A DNA stretch of 7,589 bases, taken from assembly GCA_021799835.1 (NCBI GenBank), contig JAJYZQ010000012.1, positions 1 through 7,589 on the forward strand. Reading direction: 5' to 3'. This DNA comes from a bacterium. GTDB lineage: Bacteria > Patescibacteriota > Minisyncoccia > JAJYZQ01. The position numbers and the translations under genes are program-made. Shown in pieces: positions 1 to 4,526 of this stretch. Within the stretch, counting starts at the first letter, position 1. Every line of letters starts with the position of its first letter. The notes under the pieces are model-generated. The model saw only the letters and a program-made list of their open reading frames with translations, was not told where the DNA came from and did no database searches.

Positions 1-2
1 AT

Positions 3-329
3 GTGTATGCAGACATTGTGGGTGGGCAATGGGTGCTTGCAGGTACGTTCTTTGTCGTTTTTTGCATCACGGCATTACTCGCGGCGAAGATTATGAGCGA
101 ATTTCGCCATTTGTATAAAATGATTCGTGCACGCAATCGGATTATACATCTTATGGTGCCGCTTGTTGGTGATGAGCGCCATGCACGGGCATTTGCAGAA
201 GGGATTGTGGTGGGCGCTACTGATCTTGCCTCATGGCAGGAATTGCCTGCAGACACGATGCAAGCTTTGCGCAACATTCTCGCAGACTATCGCCTGATTA
301 AAAAGCCAATACAGCAGAATAAACATTGA
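3..329 (+). CDS. Small single-pass membrane protein, function unknown (probably 5'-partial)
   Basis: I do not recognise this protein. The frame is open to the left window edge. The first possible start inside the window is GTG at 3, so it may either begin there or be the tail of a longer gene. The 108 visible residues have one strong hydrophobic segment at about residues 10-31 (Trp-Val-Leu-Ala through Ala-Lys-Ile-Met). A basic stretch follows (His-Leu-Tyr-Lys, Arg-Ala-Arg-Asn-Arg), which suggests a cytoplasmic C-terminal part by the positive-inside rule. The rest is mostly helical in character, with no catalytic motif that I can see. The TGA stop at 327-329 is immediately followed by the ATG of the exonuclease gene at 330, so the two are probably co-transcribed. 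That spacing says nothing firm about function. Confidence 0.6.
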   Translation: MYADIVGGQWVLAGTFFVVFCITALLAAKIMSEFRHLYKMIRARNRIIHLMVPLVGDERHARAFAEGIVVGATDLASWQELPADTMQALRNILADYRLIKKPIQQNKH

Positions 330-1100
330 ATGGTTATGCAACTCATTACCTGGAATGTAAACGGCATCCGTGCCATTCAACAGAAAGGCTTGCTGCAGCG
401 TGCATTTCAGCTAAAACCGGATATCCTGTGCTTGCAGGAAACCAAAGCGGACTTTGAACAATTTCCTGCTGAACTGCACAACGTACCGGGTTATGCTGTT
501 TTTGCCCACTCCGCACAAAGCAAGAAAGGATATAGTGGTGTGGCGATCTACGCCAAAGAACAGCCGATCCATCAGCATACCGTGCTCGGCTTGCGGCGGT
601 TTGATGAAGAAGGAAGATTCTTGCGATTAGATTTTGCAGATTTTTCTGTCATCAATCTTTATATGCCGCAGGGTGGCCGGCAGAAAGAAAATCTTTCTTA
701 TAAGCTGGAAGTATACAAAGCGCTTTGCACATATGTGAAGCCACTAATGAAAAAATCGCTTATCCTTGCAGGTGATTTTAATATTGCGCGCGCTGACATT
801 GACTTGGCGCGACCGAAAGAAAATCGGAATAATATTATGTTTACGCCTGAAGAGCGCGCACATCTTGAGGAGCTTTTGCACGAAGGGTTCACAGATACGT
901 TTCGCACAGCACACCCCGAAATGGCGGAACAGTATACATGGTGGCCGTATTGGGCGAATGCCCGCGCGCGCAATCTGGGGTGGCGAATTGACTATGTACT
1001 GGTGAATCAGCTGCTGCAAAAGAAAGTAAGCGATGCATTTATCCGTCCAGATCTTCTCGGATCAGATCATTGTCCGGCGGGAGTCACCATACCTATGTAG
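330..1100 (+). CDS. xthA: Exodeoxyribonuclease III family AP endonuclease
   Basis: This is an exonuclease III / AP endonuclease of the EEP (endonuclease-exonuclease-phosphatase) fold. The family cuts the DNA backbone 5' to abasic sites and removes 3'-blocking groups in base excision repair. Residues of the 256-aa form that match the family active site are Asn9 and Asn11 in WNVNGIR, Glu37 in LQETK, Tyr111 in LYMPQGG, Asp149 and Asn151 in AGDFNIA, Asp221 in GWRIDYVLV, and Asp246-His247 in the terminal GSDHCPAG. All expected motifs are present in order and the length is normal, so it should be active. Family members usually begin close to the ITWNVNG strand, so ATG at 336 (MQLITWNV) is a good alternative to ATG at 330. 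Neither has a clear Shine-Dalgarno sequence. The start at 330 directly follows the upstream stop, which would fit translational coupling. It is convergent with the small minus-strand gene downstream. Confidence 0.95.
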   Translation: MVMQLITWNVNGIRAIQQKGLLQRAFQLKPDILCLQETKADFEQFPAELHNVPGYAVFAHSAQSKKGYSGVAIYAKEQPIHQHTVLGLRRFDEEGRFLRLDFADFSVINLYMPQGGRQKENLSYKLEVYKALCTYVKPLMKKSLILAGDFNIARADIDLARPKENRNNIMFTPEERAHLEELLHEGFTDTFRTAHPEMAEQYTWWPYWANARARNLGWRIDYVLVNQLLQKKVSDAFIRPDLLGSDHCPAGVTIPM

Positions 1101-1137
1101 ATATAAAGCAAAGACCCCTACAGTAAATGCAGGGGTC
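1101..1137 (-). terminator. Hairpin terminator between convergent genes
   Basis: GACCCCT at 1113-1119 pairs with AGGGGTC at 1131-1137. After one A/C mismatch, CA (1121-1122) pairs with TG (1128-1129) around a 5-nt loop. Read on the minus strand the hairpin is followed by a T-rich run (TTTGCTTTATAT, 1112-1101), so it best fits a rho-independent terminator for the small minus-strand gene that ends at 1145. On the plus strand there is no T tract after it, so any role in ending xthA transcription would be weaker. Confidence 0.7.
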
Positions 1138-1144
1138 GCGGTGT

Positions 1145-1354
1145 TCATCTGTCGTTAAGTGCAAAATTTACTGTTAGGGTGATGATGAAACTTCCTTCAC
1201 CGCTGGCAGCAACGCTTTGCTGTAGATTCAAAATTTTGATCTTAGGCGTAGCCGTTCGCCATTTGCTGAGCTTTTCGTTCATTTTTTGCTCAGCTTTTTC
1301 TGGGCCGTCGTAAAATCTGTCCCCAGTCACCACAAACATTTTCACATGATCCAT
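1145..1354 (-). CDS. Small conserved-looking protein of unknown function (69 aa)
   Basis: I cannot name this gene firmly. The predicted 69-aa product begins MDHVKMFVVTGDRFY. It looks like a beta strand (VKMFVV), an acidic/basic helix (PEKAEQKMNEKLSKW), a second strand (KIKILNLQQS) and a third strand (SFIITLTVNFAL), a small alpha/beta fold with no signal peptide or membrane segment. The layout loosely recalls the Cse60/DUF2758 type of small protein (VK.F then helix then I..I.QS then an ITI strand), but that is a weak inference by eye. ATG at 1354 is chosen over the in-frame ATG at 1387 for two reasons. AAAGGGGG (1370-1363), which can pair with the anti-SD using one G-U pair, lies 8 nt upstream of it. 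The -10 element of a good promoter (1383-1378) lies downstream of the 1387 codon. It is transcribed divergently from rplU and convergently with xthA, as a single-gene unit with its own promoter and terminator. Confidence 0.75.
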   Translation of the reverse strand: MDHVKMFVVTGDRFYDGPEKAEQKMNEKLSKWRTATPKIKILNLQQSVAASGEGSFIITLTVNFALNDR

Positions 1355-1362
1355 AATGTACG

Positions 1363-1370
1363 CCCCCTTT
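1363..1370 (-). promoter_or_regulatory. Ribosome binding site that decides the start of the small minus-strand gene
   Basis: Minus-strand AAAGGGGG lies 8 nt before ATG 1354. It can pair with the 16S rRNA tail if one G-U pair is allowed. It is the best-placed Shine-Dalgarno-like site in the window and supports the 69-aa rather than the 80-aa reading. Confidence 0.6.
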
Positions 1371-1377
1371 AAGTCAT

Positions 1378-1406
1378 CGTATAACATAAAAATAATATTT
1401 TGTCAA
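1378..1406 (-). promoter_or_regulatory. Sigma70-type promoter of the small minus-strand gene
   Basis: On the minus strand TTGACA (1406-1401, perfect -35) is followed after exactly 17 nt by TATACG (1383-1378, four of six matches to TATAAT). Transcription would start near 1371, giving a leader of roughly 17 nt that contains the ribosome binding site. The -35 lies inside a copy of the direct repeat CAATGCT(A/G)TG, so it may be regulated. Confidence 0.7.
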
Positions 1407-1431
1407 TGCTATGATAGCAGGCAATGCTGTG
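1404..1431. repeat. Palindrome and direct repeat in the divergent promoter region (possible operator)
   Basis: TGCTATGATAGCA at 1407-1419 is a perfect 6-1-6 inverted repeat. CAATGCTATG (1404-1413) recurs as CAATGCTGTG (1422-1431), nine of ten bases matching, with an 18-nt period. The block overlaps the -35 of the minus-strand gene and lies just upstream of the rplU promoter. This is what a shared operator could look like, but no known binding-site consensus was recognised. Confidence 0.4.
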
Positions 1432-1434
1432 GGC

Positions 1435-1463
1435 TTGCGCATTTTTAACATCTATGGTACAAA
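1435..1463 (+). promoter_or_regulatory. Probable promoter of rplU
   Basis: TACAAA at 1458-1463 is preceded by TGG, giving an extended -10 pattern (TGnTACAAA). TTGCGC lies at 1435-1440 with a 17-nt spacer, but it matches the -35 consensus at only three positions. Transcription would begin near 1470, leaving a leader of about 20 nt, too short for a ribosomal-protein leader structure. The assignment is moderate because the -35 is poor. Confidence 0.45.
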
Positions 1464-1490
1464 TGATGCGTATTCTCGTTAACTATCACT

Positions 1491-1799
1491 ATGTCAGATA
1501 AATTAGCTATTATTGCTACCGGCGGAAAACAGTATAAAGTCAATGCCGGATCAAAAGTAAAAGTAGAAAAGCTTGATGCGGAAGTTGGCGCAGAGGTAGT
1601 ATTTGACCAGGTGCTTTTGGATGCACGTAATGGTGCGGTGAAGATCGGCATGCCAACAGTTAATGGCAGTACCGTAAAAGCAAAGGTACTGGAACAAGGA
1701 AAAAGGGAGAAAGTGATCACCTTTAAGTACAAGCCAAAAAAGCGCACCCATCGGAAATATGGCCATCGCCAGCCTTATACGCTGGTGGAGATTCTATAA
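1491..1799 (+). CDS. rplU: 50S ribosomal protein bL21
   Basis: This encodes ribosomal protein bL21, which binds 23S rRNA in the large subunit. The 102-aa length is normal for the family. Recognisable family features are the N-terminal IIATGGKQYKV, the middle VLLDARNGAVKIGMPTVNGSTV, and the basic C-terminal part KYKPKKRTHRKYGHRQPYTLVEI, which is the typical RNA-contacting KKKxxRRxxGHRQ-like region. The first codons are MSDKLAIIATGG, and ATG 1491 is the only sensible start. There is no Shine-Dalgarno sequence; TATCACT directly precedes the ATG. In most bacteria rplU is followed by rpmA (bL27). Here it stands alone, ending at a strong terminator, and no rpmA is present in the window. Confidence 0.96.
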   Translation: MSDKLAIIATGGKQYKVNAGSKVKVEKLDAEVGAEVVFDQVLLDARNGAVKIGMPTVNGSTVKAKVLEQGKREKVITFKYKPKKRTHRKYGHRQPYTLVEIL

Positions 1800-1823
1800 A
1801 TCCTTATTGTGGCGAATATATTC

Positions 1824-1854
1824 AAAGCGCTCCGCTTCGGTGGGGGTGCTTTTT
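1824..1854 (+). terminator. Strong rho-independent terminator of rplU
   Basis: The 5' arm 1824-1835 pairs with 1840-1852, giving 12 base pairs with one bulged G (1844) and three G-U pairs. It is closed by the very stable C(UUCG)G tetraloop at 1835-1840. It runs directly into five T residues (1850-1854), three of which also pair at the foot of the stem. It lies 24 nt after the rplU stop and separates rplU from the surface-protein cassette. Confidence 0.88.
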
Positions 1855-1914
1855 AGTTGTCTTACCTTGCTTTGTTGTGGTCTTCGTGTCTTTTGATAAT
1901 GCCCATTTTTATCC

Positions 1915-1943
1915 TTGACATATTTTAATATTAGTTGTATAAT
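1915..1943 (+). promoter_or_regulatory. Perfect-consensus sigma70 promoter of the CAP-sortase cassette
   Basis: TTGACA at 1915-1920 and TATAAT at 1938-1943 are both exact consensus hexamers, with the optimal 17-nt spacer, which is AT-rich. Transcription should start near 1950, leaving only about 12 nt before ATG 1962. That very short leader has no good Shine-Dalgarno sequence. The promoter excludes the TTG codon at 1935, which lies upstream of the predicted transcript. Confidence 0.88.
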
Positions 1944-1961
1944 TGCAAAAATCTGGATAGT

Positions 1962-2912
1962 ATGCTGAGCTTCTTTCACCGATTATTTTTACCTAGTGCA
2001 CGCAATGCGTATCGACCGCTATTGCTTGGCGATACCGCATTCGTCGTGTATGCCGTTATTCTTGTGGTGTTGAAGCTGAATGCGTCATTCGCAGGCCTTG
2101 CACTTTCCCAAAGCAATCTTTTTGCACAGATATCCTATACGACACTCTATCAGCTTACCGATCAGGATCGCCAGGCGCATCATCTTCAATCGCTTGCTAT
2201 CAGTCCGCTGCTAGTTGAAGCGGCTCAGCTGAAAGCGAATGATATGCTTGCGCATAATTATTTCGGGCATTATAGCCCGACTGGTGTGAGTCCGTGGTAT
2301 TGGTTCGGCAAAGTGGGGTATGTGTATACGTATGCAGGAGAAAATCTCGCAGCAAATTTTAACAGCACGAGCCAGCTTGAGCATGCATGGATGGCATCGC
2401 CTGAACATCGCGCAAACATTCTTGATCCGCACTATGCAGACATTGGCATCGCTATCCGGACGGGATATATTGGCAATGATCTGACCACTGTGGTAGTAGA
2501 GCTGCTTGGCGCGCCGGCAAATGGGCAGGGTACCGTAGCGCCCCCGCAAAAGCCGCAGAATCCGCCACCAGCGTTTGCGACCACTGCGCCAACAGTTGCT
2601 GCAGCAAGCAGTGCAGCAACGTTGCCGGTTGCTGTACCATCGGTTATTGCGCTGCCGGCAGCACACGGCATTGCTTGGCTCGCGCAGAACATAGTACGAT
2701 GGTGGTCAATGTATGCACAATCCATTATCACTATCAGCTATGAGCTGTTTCTCGCCTTTATTATTATCCTGGCAGTGCTCAATATTTTTGTGGAATATTC
2801 CGTTCAGCATTCCTCGGTTATCGTGAAAAGTATCTTTTTGATCACGATGATCGTGGTATTGATGAATGTAAATGTCAACAACATACTAGGATTTGCATTT
2901 CATCTTCAATGA
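1962..2912 (+). CDS. CAP/SCP-domain membrane protein
   Basis: The 316-aa protein carries a CAP (SCP/PR1-like, PF00188) domain at about residues 60-185. The signs are an alpha-1 region ending ANDMLAHNYFGH, the AGENLAANF motif, and AWMASPEHRANIL followed by ADIGIAI. Likely cavity residues are His98 or His103, Glu127, and Glu148-His149. The biochemical role of bacterial CAP domains is mostly unsettled. A hydrophobic helix (about 25-47) precedes the domain, and a Pro/Ala/Thr-rich linker (about 186-235) follows it. The C-terminus has two more helices (about 254-277 and 285-303). The likely picture is a membrane-held protein with the CAP domain outside. ATG 1962 is chosen because an in-frame TTG at 1935 overlaps the start of the -10 region. 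The stop TGA overlaps an ATG at 2909 (ATGA) that opens the sortase frame, so the two genes form an operon. Confidence 0.9.
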   Translation: MLSFFHRLFLPSARNAYRPLLLGDTAFVVYAVILVVLKLNASFAGLALSQSNLFAQISYTTLYQLTDQDRQAHHLQSLAISPLLVEAAQLKANDMLAHNYFGHYSPTGVSPWYWFGKVGYVYTYAGENLAANFNSTSQLEHAWMASPEHRANILDPHYADIGIAIRTGYIGNDLTTVVVELLGAPANGQGTVAPPQKPQNPPPAFATTAPTVAAASSAATLPVAVPSVIALPAAHGIAWLAQNIVRWWSMYAQSIITISYELFLAFIIILAVLNIFVEYSVQHSSVIVKSIFLITMIVVLMNVNVNNILGFAFHLQ

Positions 2913-2923
2913 AACATATCACT

Positions 2924-3502
2924 ATGAAAAAGAAATTATTTTTTCGGGAGGTCTTGCTGTTTTGCGGCATTTTTGTCGTGGTTTTTGGCGTCATTGTTGC
3001 GGCAGCCGGTATGTTGCCTGATATTGCATCCGCTTATGCTCCGACAACATTGCCCATCGTTGGCAATCGGGGGGATTTCTCATTGAGCATTCCCGCGCTT
3101 CAAGAAAACTATCCAGTGAGCGTGAGTGGCGCTCAGACATCTCCTATCTATGCAGGGTTGCAGCACGGTGTGGTATTGGTAAAATCTCCGGCAATATCTA
3201 CAACCTATGCGCTGACGCATAAGGCGGTAATCCTGGGGCATAGCTCAGAATATCCTTGGGCAAGCGGGCAATATAATTACGCATTTGCTCATCTGGATCA
3301 ATTGAAAAAAGGGGATGCCATTATAGTATCGTACCAGGGAAAGCCGTACCGTTATGTGGTATCGGCAACCTATATTCTCTTGCCTGGGCAGGCGGACACG
3401 CTTAACGCTGATTCGCAAAACTTGTATTTAGCAACCTGTTGGCCGGTCGGCTTTAACAGTAAACGATTGGTTGTTGCGGCAACGCTGGATGCTAATCAGT
3501 GA
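2924..3502 (+). CDS. Sortase family transpeptidase (LPXTG-type class unassigned)
   Basis: Sortases are extracytoplasmic cysteine transpeptidases that cut a C-terminal sorting signal and join the protein to the cell envelope. This 192-aa protein has an N-terminal signal anchor (MKKKLFF then a hydrophobic run to about residue 30) and a sortase beta-barrel. The catalytic residues are visible: His106 in VILGHSSEY, Cys172 in LYLATCWP (the TLxTC-type motif), and Arg181 in NSKRLVVAA. Its small size, N-terminal anchor and AFAHLDQLKKGD segment fit the class D/E/F group rather than class B, but I cannot assign the class. ATG 2909 overlaps the CAP-gene stop and would add five residues (MKHIT). ATG 2924 gives the typical MKKK start and is preceded by TATCACT, as at rplU, so I prefer it. 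The neighbours are a CAP protein and a possible substrate. Confidence 0.92.
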   Translation: MKKKLFFREVLLFCGIFVVVFGVIVAAAGMLPDIASAYAPTTLPIVGNRGDFSLSIPALQENYPVSVSGAQTSPIYAGLQHGVVLVKSPAISTTYALTHKAVILGHSSEYPWASGQYNYAFAHLDQLKKGDAIIVSYQGKPYRYVVSATYILLPGQADTLNADSQNLYLATCWPVGFNSKRLVVAATLDANQ

Positions 3503-3520
3503 TTAATAATAGATTAATAA
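3501..3520 (+). repeat. Short AT-rich direct repeat between sortase and surface protein genes
   Basis: GATTAATAA occurs at 3501-3509 and again at 3512-3520, an 11-nt period, at the start of the 38-nt gap between the two genes. The first copy overlaps the sortase stop codon. No promoter or hairpin was found here. It may only be an unstructured AU-rich region that helps initiation at ATG 3541. Confidence 0.4.
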
Positions 3521-3540
3521 ATACTACTAACATTATATCT

Positions 3541-4386
3541 ATGAAAAAGATTATTCGCTGGAAAATCATTAGTGTTGCGATGGTGCTTGCGACGCTCATT
3601 GCAGCATCCCCAGTGAACGCTTTGGCTCTAGAGATCTATCCAAACAGCTTAAGCATTGATACCACCAGTGTTAATTTGACGCGCAACCAGATGACGGAAC
3701 TTTCTCAGCTTACCGTGAATACCGGCGACCTTCTTCGGGTTACGCTCTATATCGTCAATAATACTGATGGCGGATTTTCCAATGGATTTCTCCAGGCAAA
3801 TCTGACCAGCGGTCTTGCCTATGTGCCAGGAAGCACCATCATCAATGGCGTATCACAGGCAGATGGCATTGCCAGTGGCGGCATTATGCTGAACACCTTA
3901 CCGCAAAATAGCGCAATGACAATAACCTTTCAGGTACGATTTACTCCGAGCGTAGGATCCGCACAACAAGAGCAACAGGTGGCCGATTCTTTGACGGTGG
4001 GTGGTGTTACCTATAGTGGCGGCTCTGACCATTATATCCTTGCAGGATCTGGCAGCCCTGCTCCGGTACAACAGACAGTAACCAGCACGCCGCAAGCGAC
4101 ACCAAGCCAAGCGCAAACGGCGCCATCCCCAGCTGCTTCTGTGGGTTCAGCGGGGCATAGCGGCAATATGGCATCATTGCCGGTTTCTTCAGGAAGTGAT
4201 CTTGCTGCGGCATTTGGTACAAATGCTGCGCTTGCTGCAGGCGCCCCGATCGTTGCGGGAGCATTTACTGCAAGCACCGGCCCGCAATATCCGTGGCTGG
4301 TATATGGCGGCATTGCAGGAGTATTGAGCGTGCTGATCTATCTTGCTGTTGTTGTTTTGCGCAAGCGCCGTTCCGTGCGCCAATAA
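3541..4386 (+). CDS. Secreted DUF11-like surface protein with C-terminal membrane anchor; candidate sortase substrate
   Basis: The 281-aa protein starts with a Sec signal peptide (MKKIIRWK, hydrophobic core to about residue 23, ALA cleavage-type motif at 27-29). Residues about 55-160 form an Ig-like beta-sandwich of the DUF11/TIGR01451 conserved-repeat kind: LLRVTLYIVNNT, LTSGLAYVPGSTIINGV, and TITFQVRFTPS. A Ser/Ala/Pro/Gln-rich linker (about 170-240) reaches the C-terminus, where STGPQYPW (245-252) precedes a hydrophobic helix (about 252-273) and the basic tail RKRRSVRQ. That three-part end is the architecture of a sorting signal, but there is no LPXTG; STGP at 245-248 is the nearest candidate, which is inference. 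A GTG at 3499 would add 14 residues ahead of the signal peptide and is rejected. The gene follows the sortase by 38 nt and is probably co-transcribed. Confidence 0.82.
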   Translation: MKKIIRWKIISVAMVLATLIAASPVNALALEIYPNSLSIDTTSVNLTRNQMTELSQLTVNTGDLLRVTLYIVNNTDGGFSNGFLQANLTSGLAYVPGSTIINGVSQADGIASGGIMLNTLPQNSAMTITFQVRFTPSVGSAQQEQQVADSLTVGGVTYSGGSDHYILAGSGSPAPVQQTVTSTPQATPSQAQTAPSPAASVGSAGHSGNMASLPVSSGSDLAAAFGTNAALAAGAPIVAGAFTASTGPQYPWLVYGGIAGVLSVLIYLAVVVLRKRRSVRQ

Positions 4387-4405
4387 TCCGTGTTTCATCA
4401 TAGTG

Positions 4406-4443
4406 TATAAAGTCCACCTGCTGCCCGGCAGATGGACTTTATA
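4406..4443 (+). terminator. Long hairpin terminator after the surface cassette
   Basis: TATAAAGTCCA (4406-4416) pairs with TGGACTTTATA (4433-4443) over 11 bp. After one C/A mismatch, CTGC (4418-4421) pairs with GCAG (4428-4431) around a 6-nt loop. It begins 19 nt after the surface-protein stop. The A/T-rich foot of the stem supplies the T-run on either strand, so it could work in both directions. The T tract beyond the stem (AATGTTTG) is poor. Confidence 0.7.
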
Positions 4444-4447
4444 ATGT

Positions 4448-4475
4448 TTGAAAAAATATAATAAACGTGTATACT
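4448..4475 (+). promoter_or_regulatory. Probable sigma70 promoter of uvrA
   Basis: TTGAAA (4448-4453, five of six matches) and TATACT (4470-4475, five of six matches) are separated by 16 nt. Transcription would start near 4482, giving a leader of about 45 nt before ATG 4527. No LexA box of the CTGT-N8-ACAG or GAAC-N4-GTTC kind was seen, so SOS control is not supported by the sequence. Confidence 0.65.
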
Positions 4476-4492
4476 AGTTCCTTGTGTATTGC

Positions 4493-4526
4493 AGGAGGTA
4501 ATGCGAGGTAATGTATCACTTTTTTT
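4493..4526 (+). promoter_or_regulatory. uvrA leader with tandem GAGGTAATG repeats and two out-of-frame mini-ORFs
   Basis: GAGGTAATG occurs at 4495-4503 and 4505-4513. The first copy is part of a strong AGGAGG (4493-4498). Each repeat ends in an ATG: 4501 opens a 21-codon frame ending at 4566, and 4511 opens a 19-codon frame ending at 4570. Both overlap the uvrA start in the other two reading frames. The uvrA ATG at 4527 is 28 nt after AGGAGG and 18 nt after the second GAGG, which is too far for normal Shine-Dalgarno use. TATCACT plus a T run fills the space before it. The mini-ORF starts have only 2 nt after each SD-like core, also non-optimal. Whether they are translated is unknown. Confidence 0.45.

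Noticed and set aside
1355..1387. ATG 1387 as start of the small minus-strand gene
   Set aside because: It lies upstream of the -10 element, while ATG 1354 has a well-placed ribosome binding site.
1935..1961. TTG start at 1935 for the CAP protein
   Set aside because: It overlaps the beginning of the -10 region of a perfect promoter and would not be in the transcript; ATG 1962 is used instead.
2211..2731. Long antisense reading frames within the CAP gene
   Set aside because: They are shadows of a compositionally biased coding region: Cys/Arg/Trp-rich or Ala/Gly-rich translations with no domain and no promoter or ribosome binding site.
3499..3540. GTG 3499 as start of the surface protein
   Set aside because: It puts 14 polar residues before a clear signal peptide; ATG 3541 gives a normal MKK signal sequence.
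4007..4401. Antisense reading frames under the Ser/Ala/Pro-rich linker of the surface protein
   Set aside because: They are explained by GC-rich codons of the low-complexity linker on the other strand; no family motif is seen.
4444..4526. LexA (SOS) box ahead of uvrA
   Set aside because: Neither CTGT-N8-ACAG nor GAAC-N4-GTTC is present; the AAC...GTTC seen near 4464-4480 has the wrong spacing.
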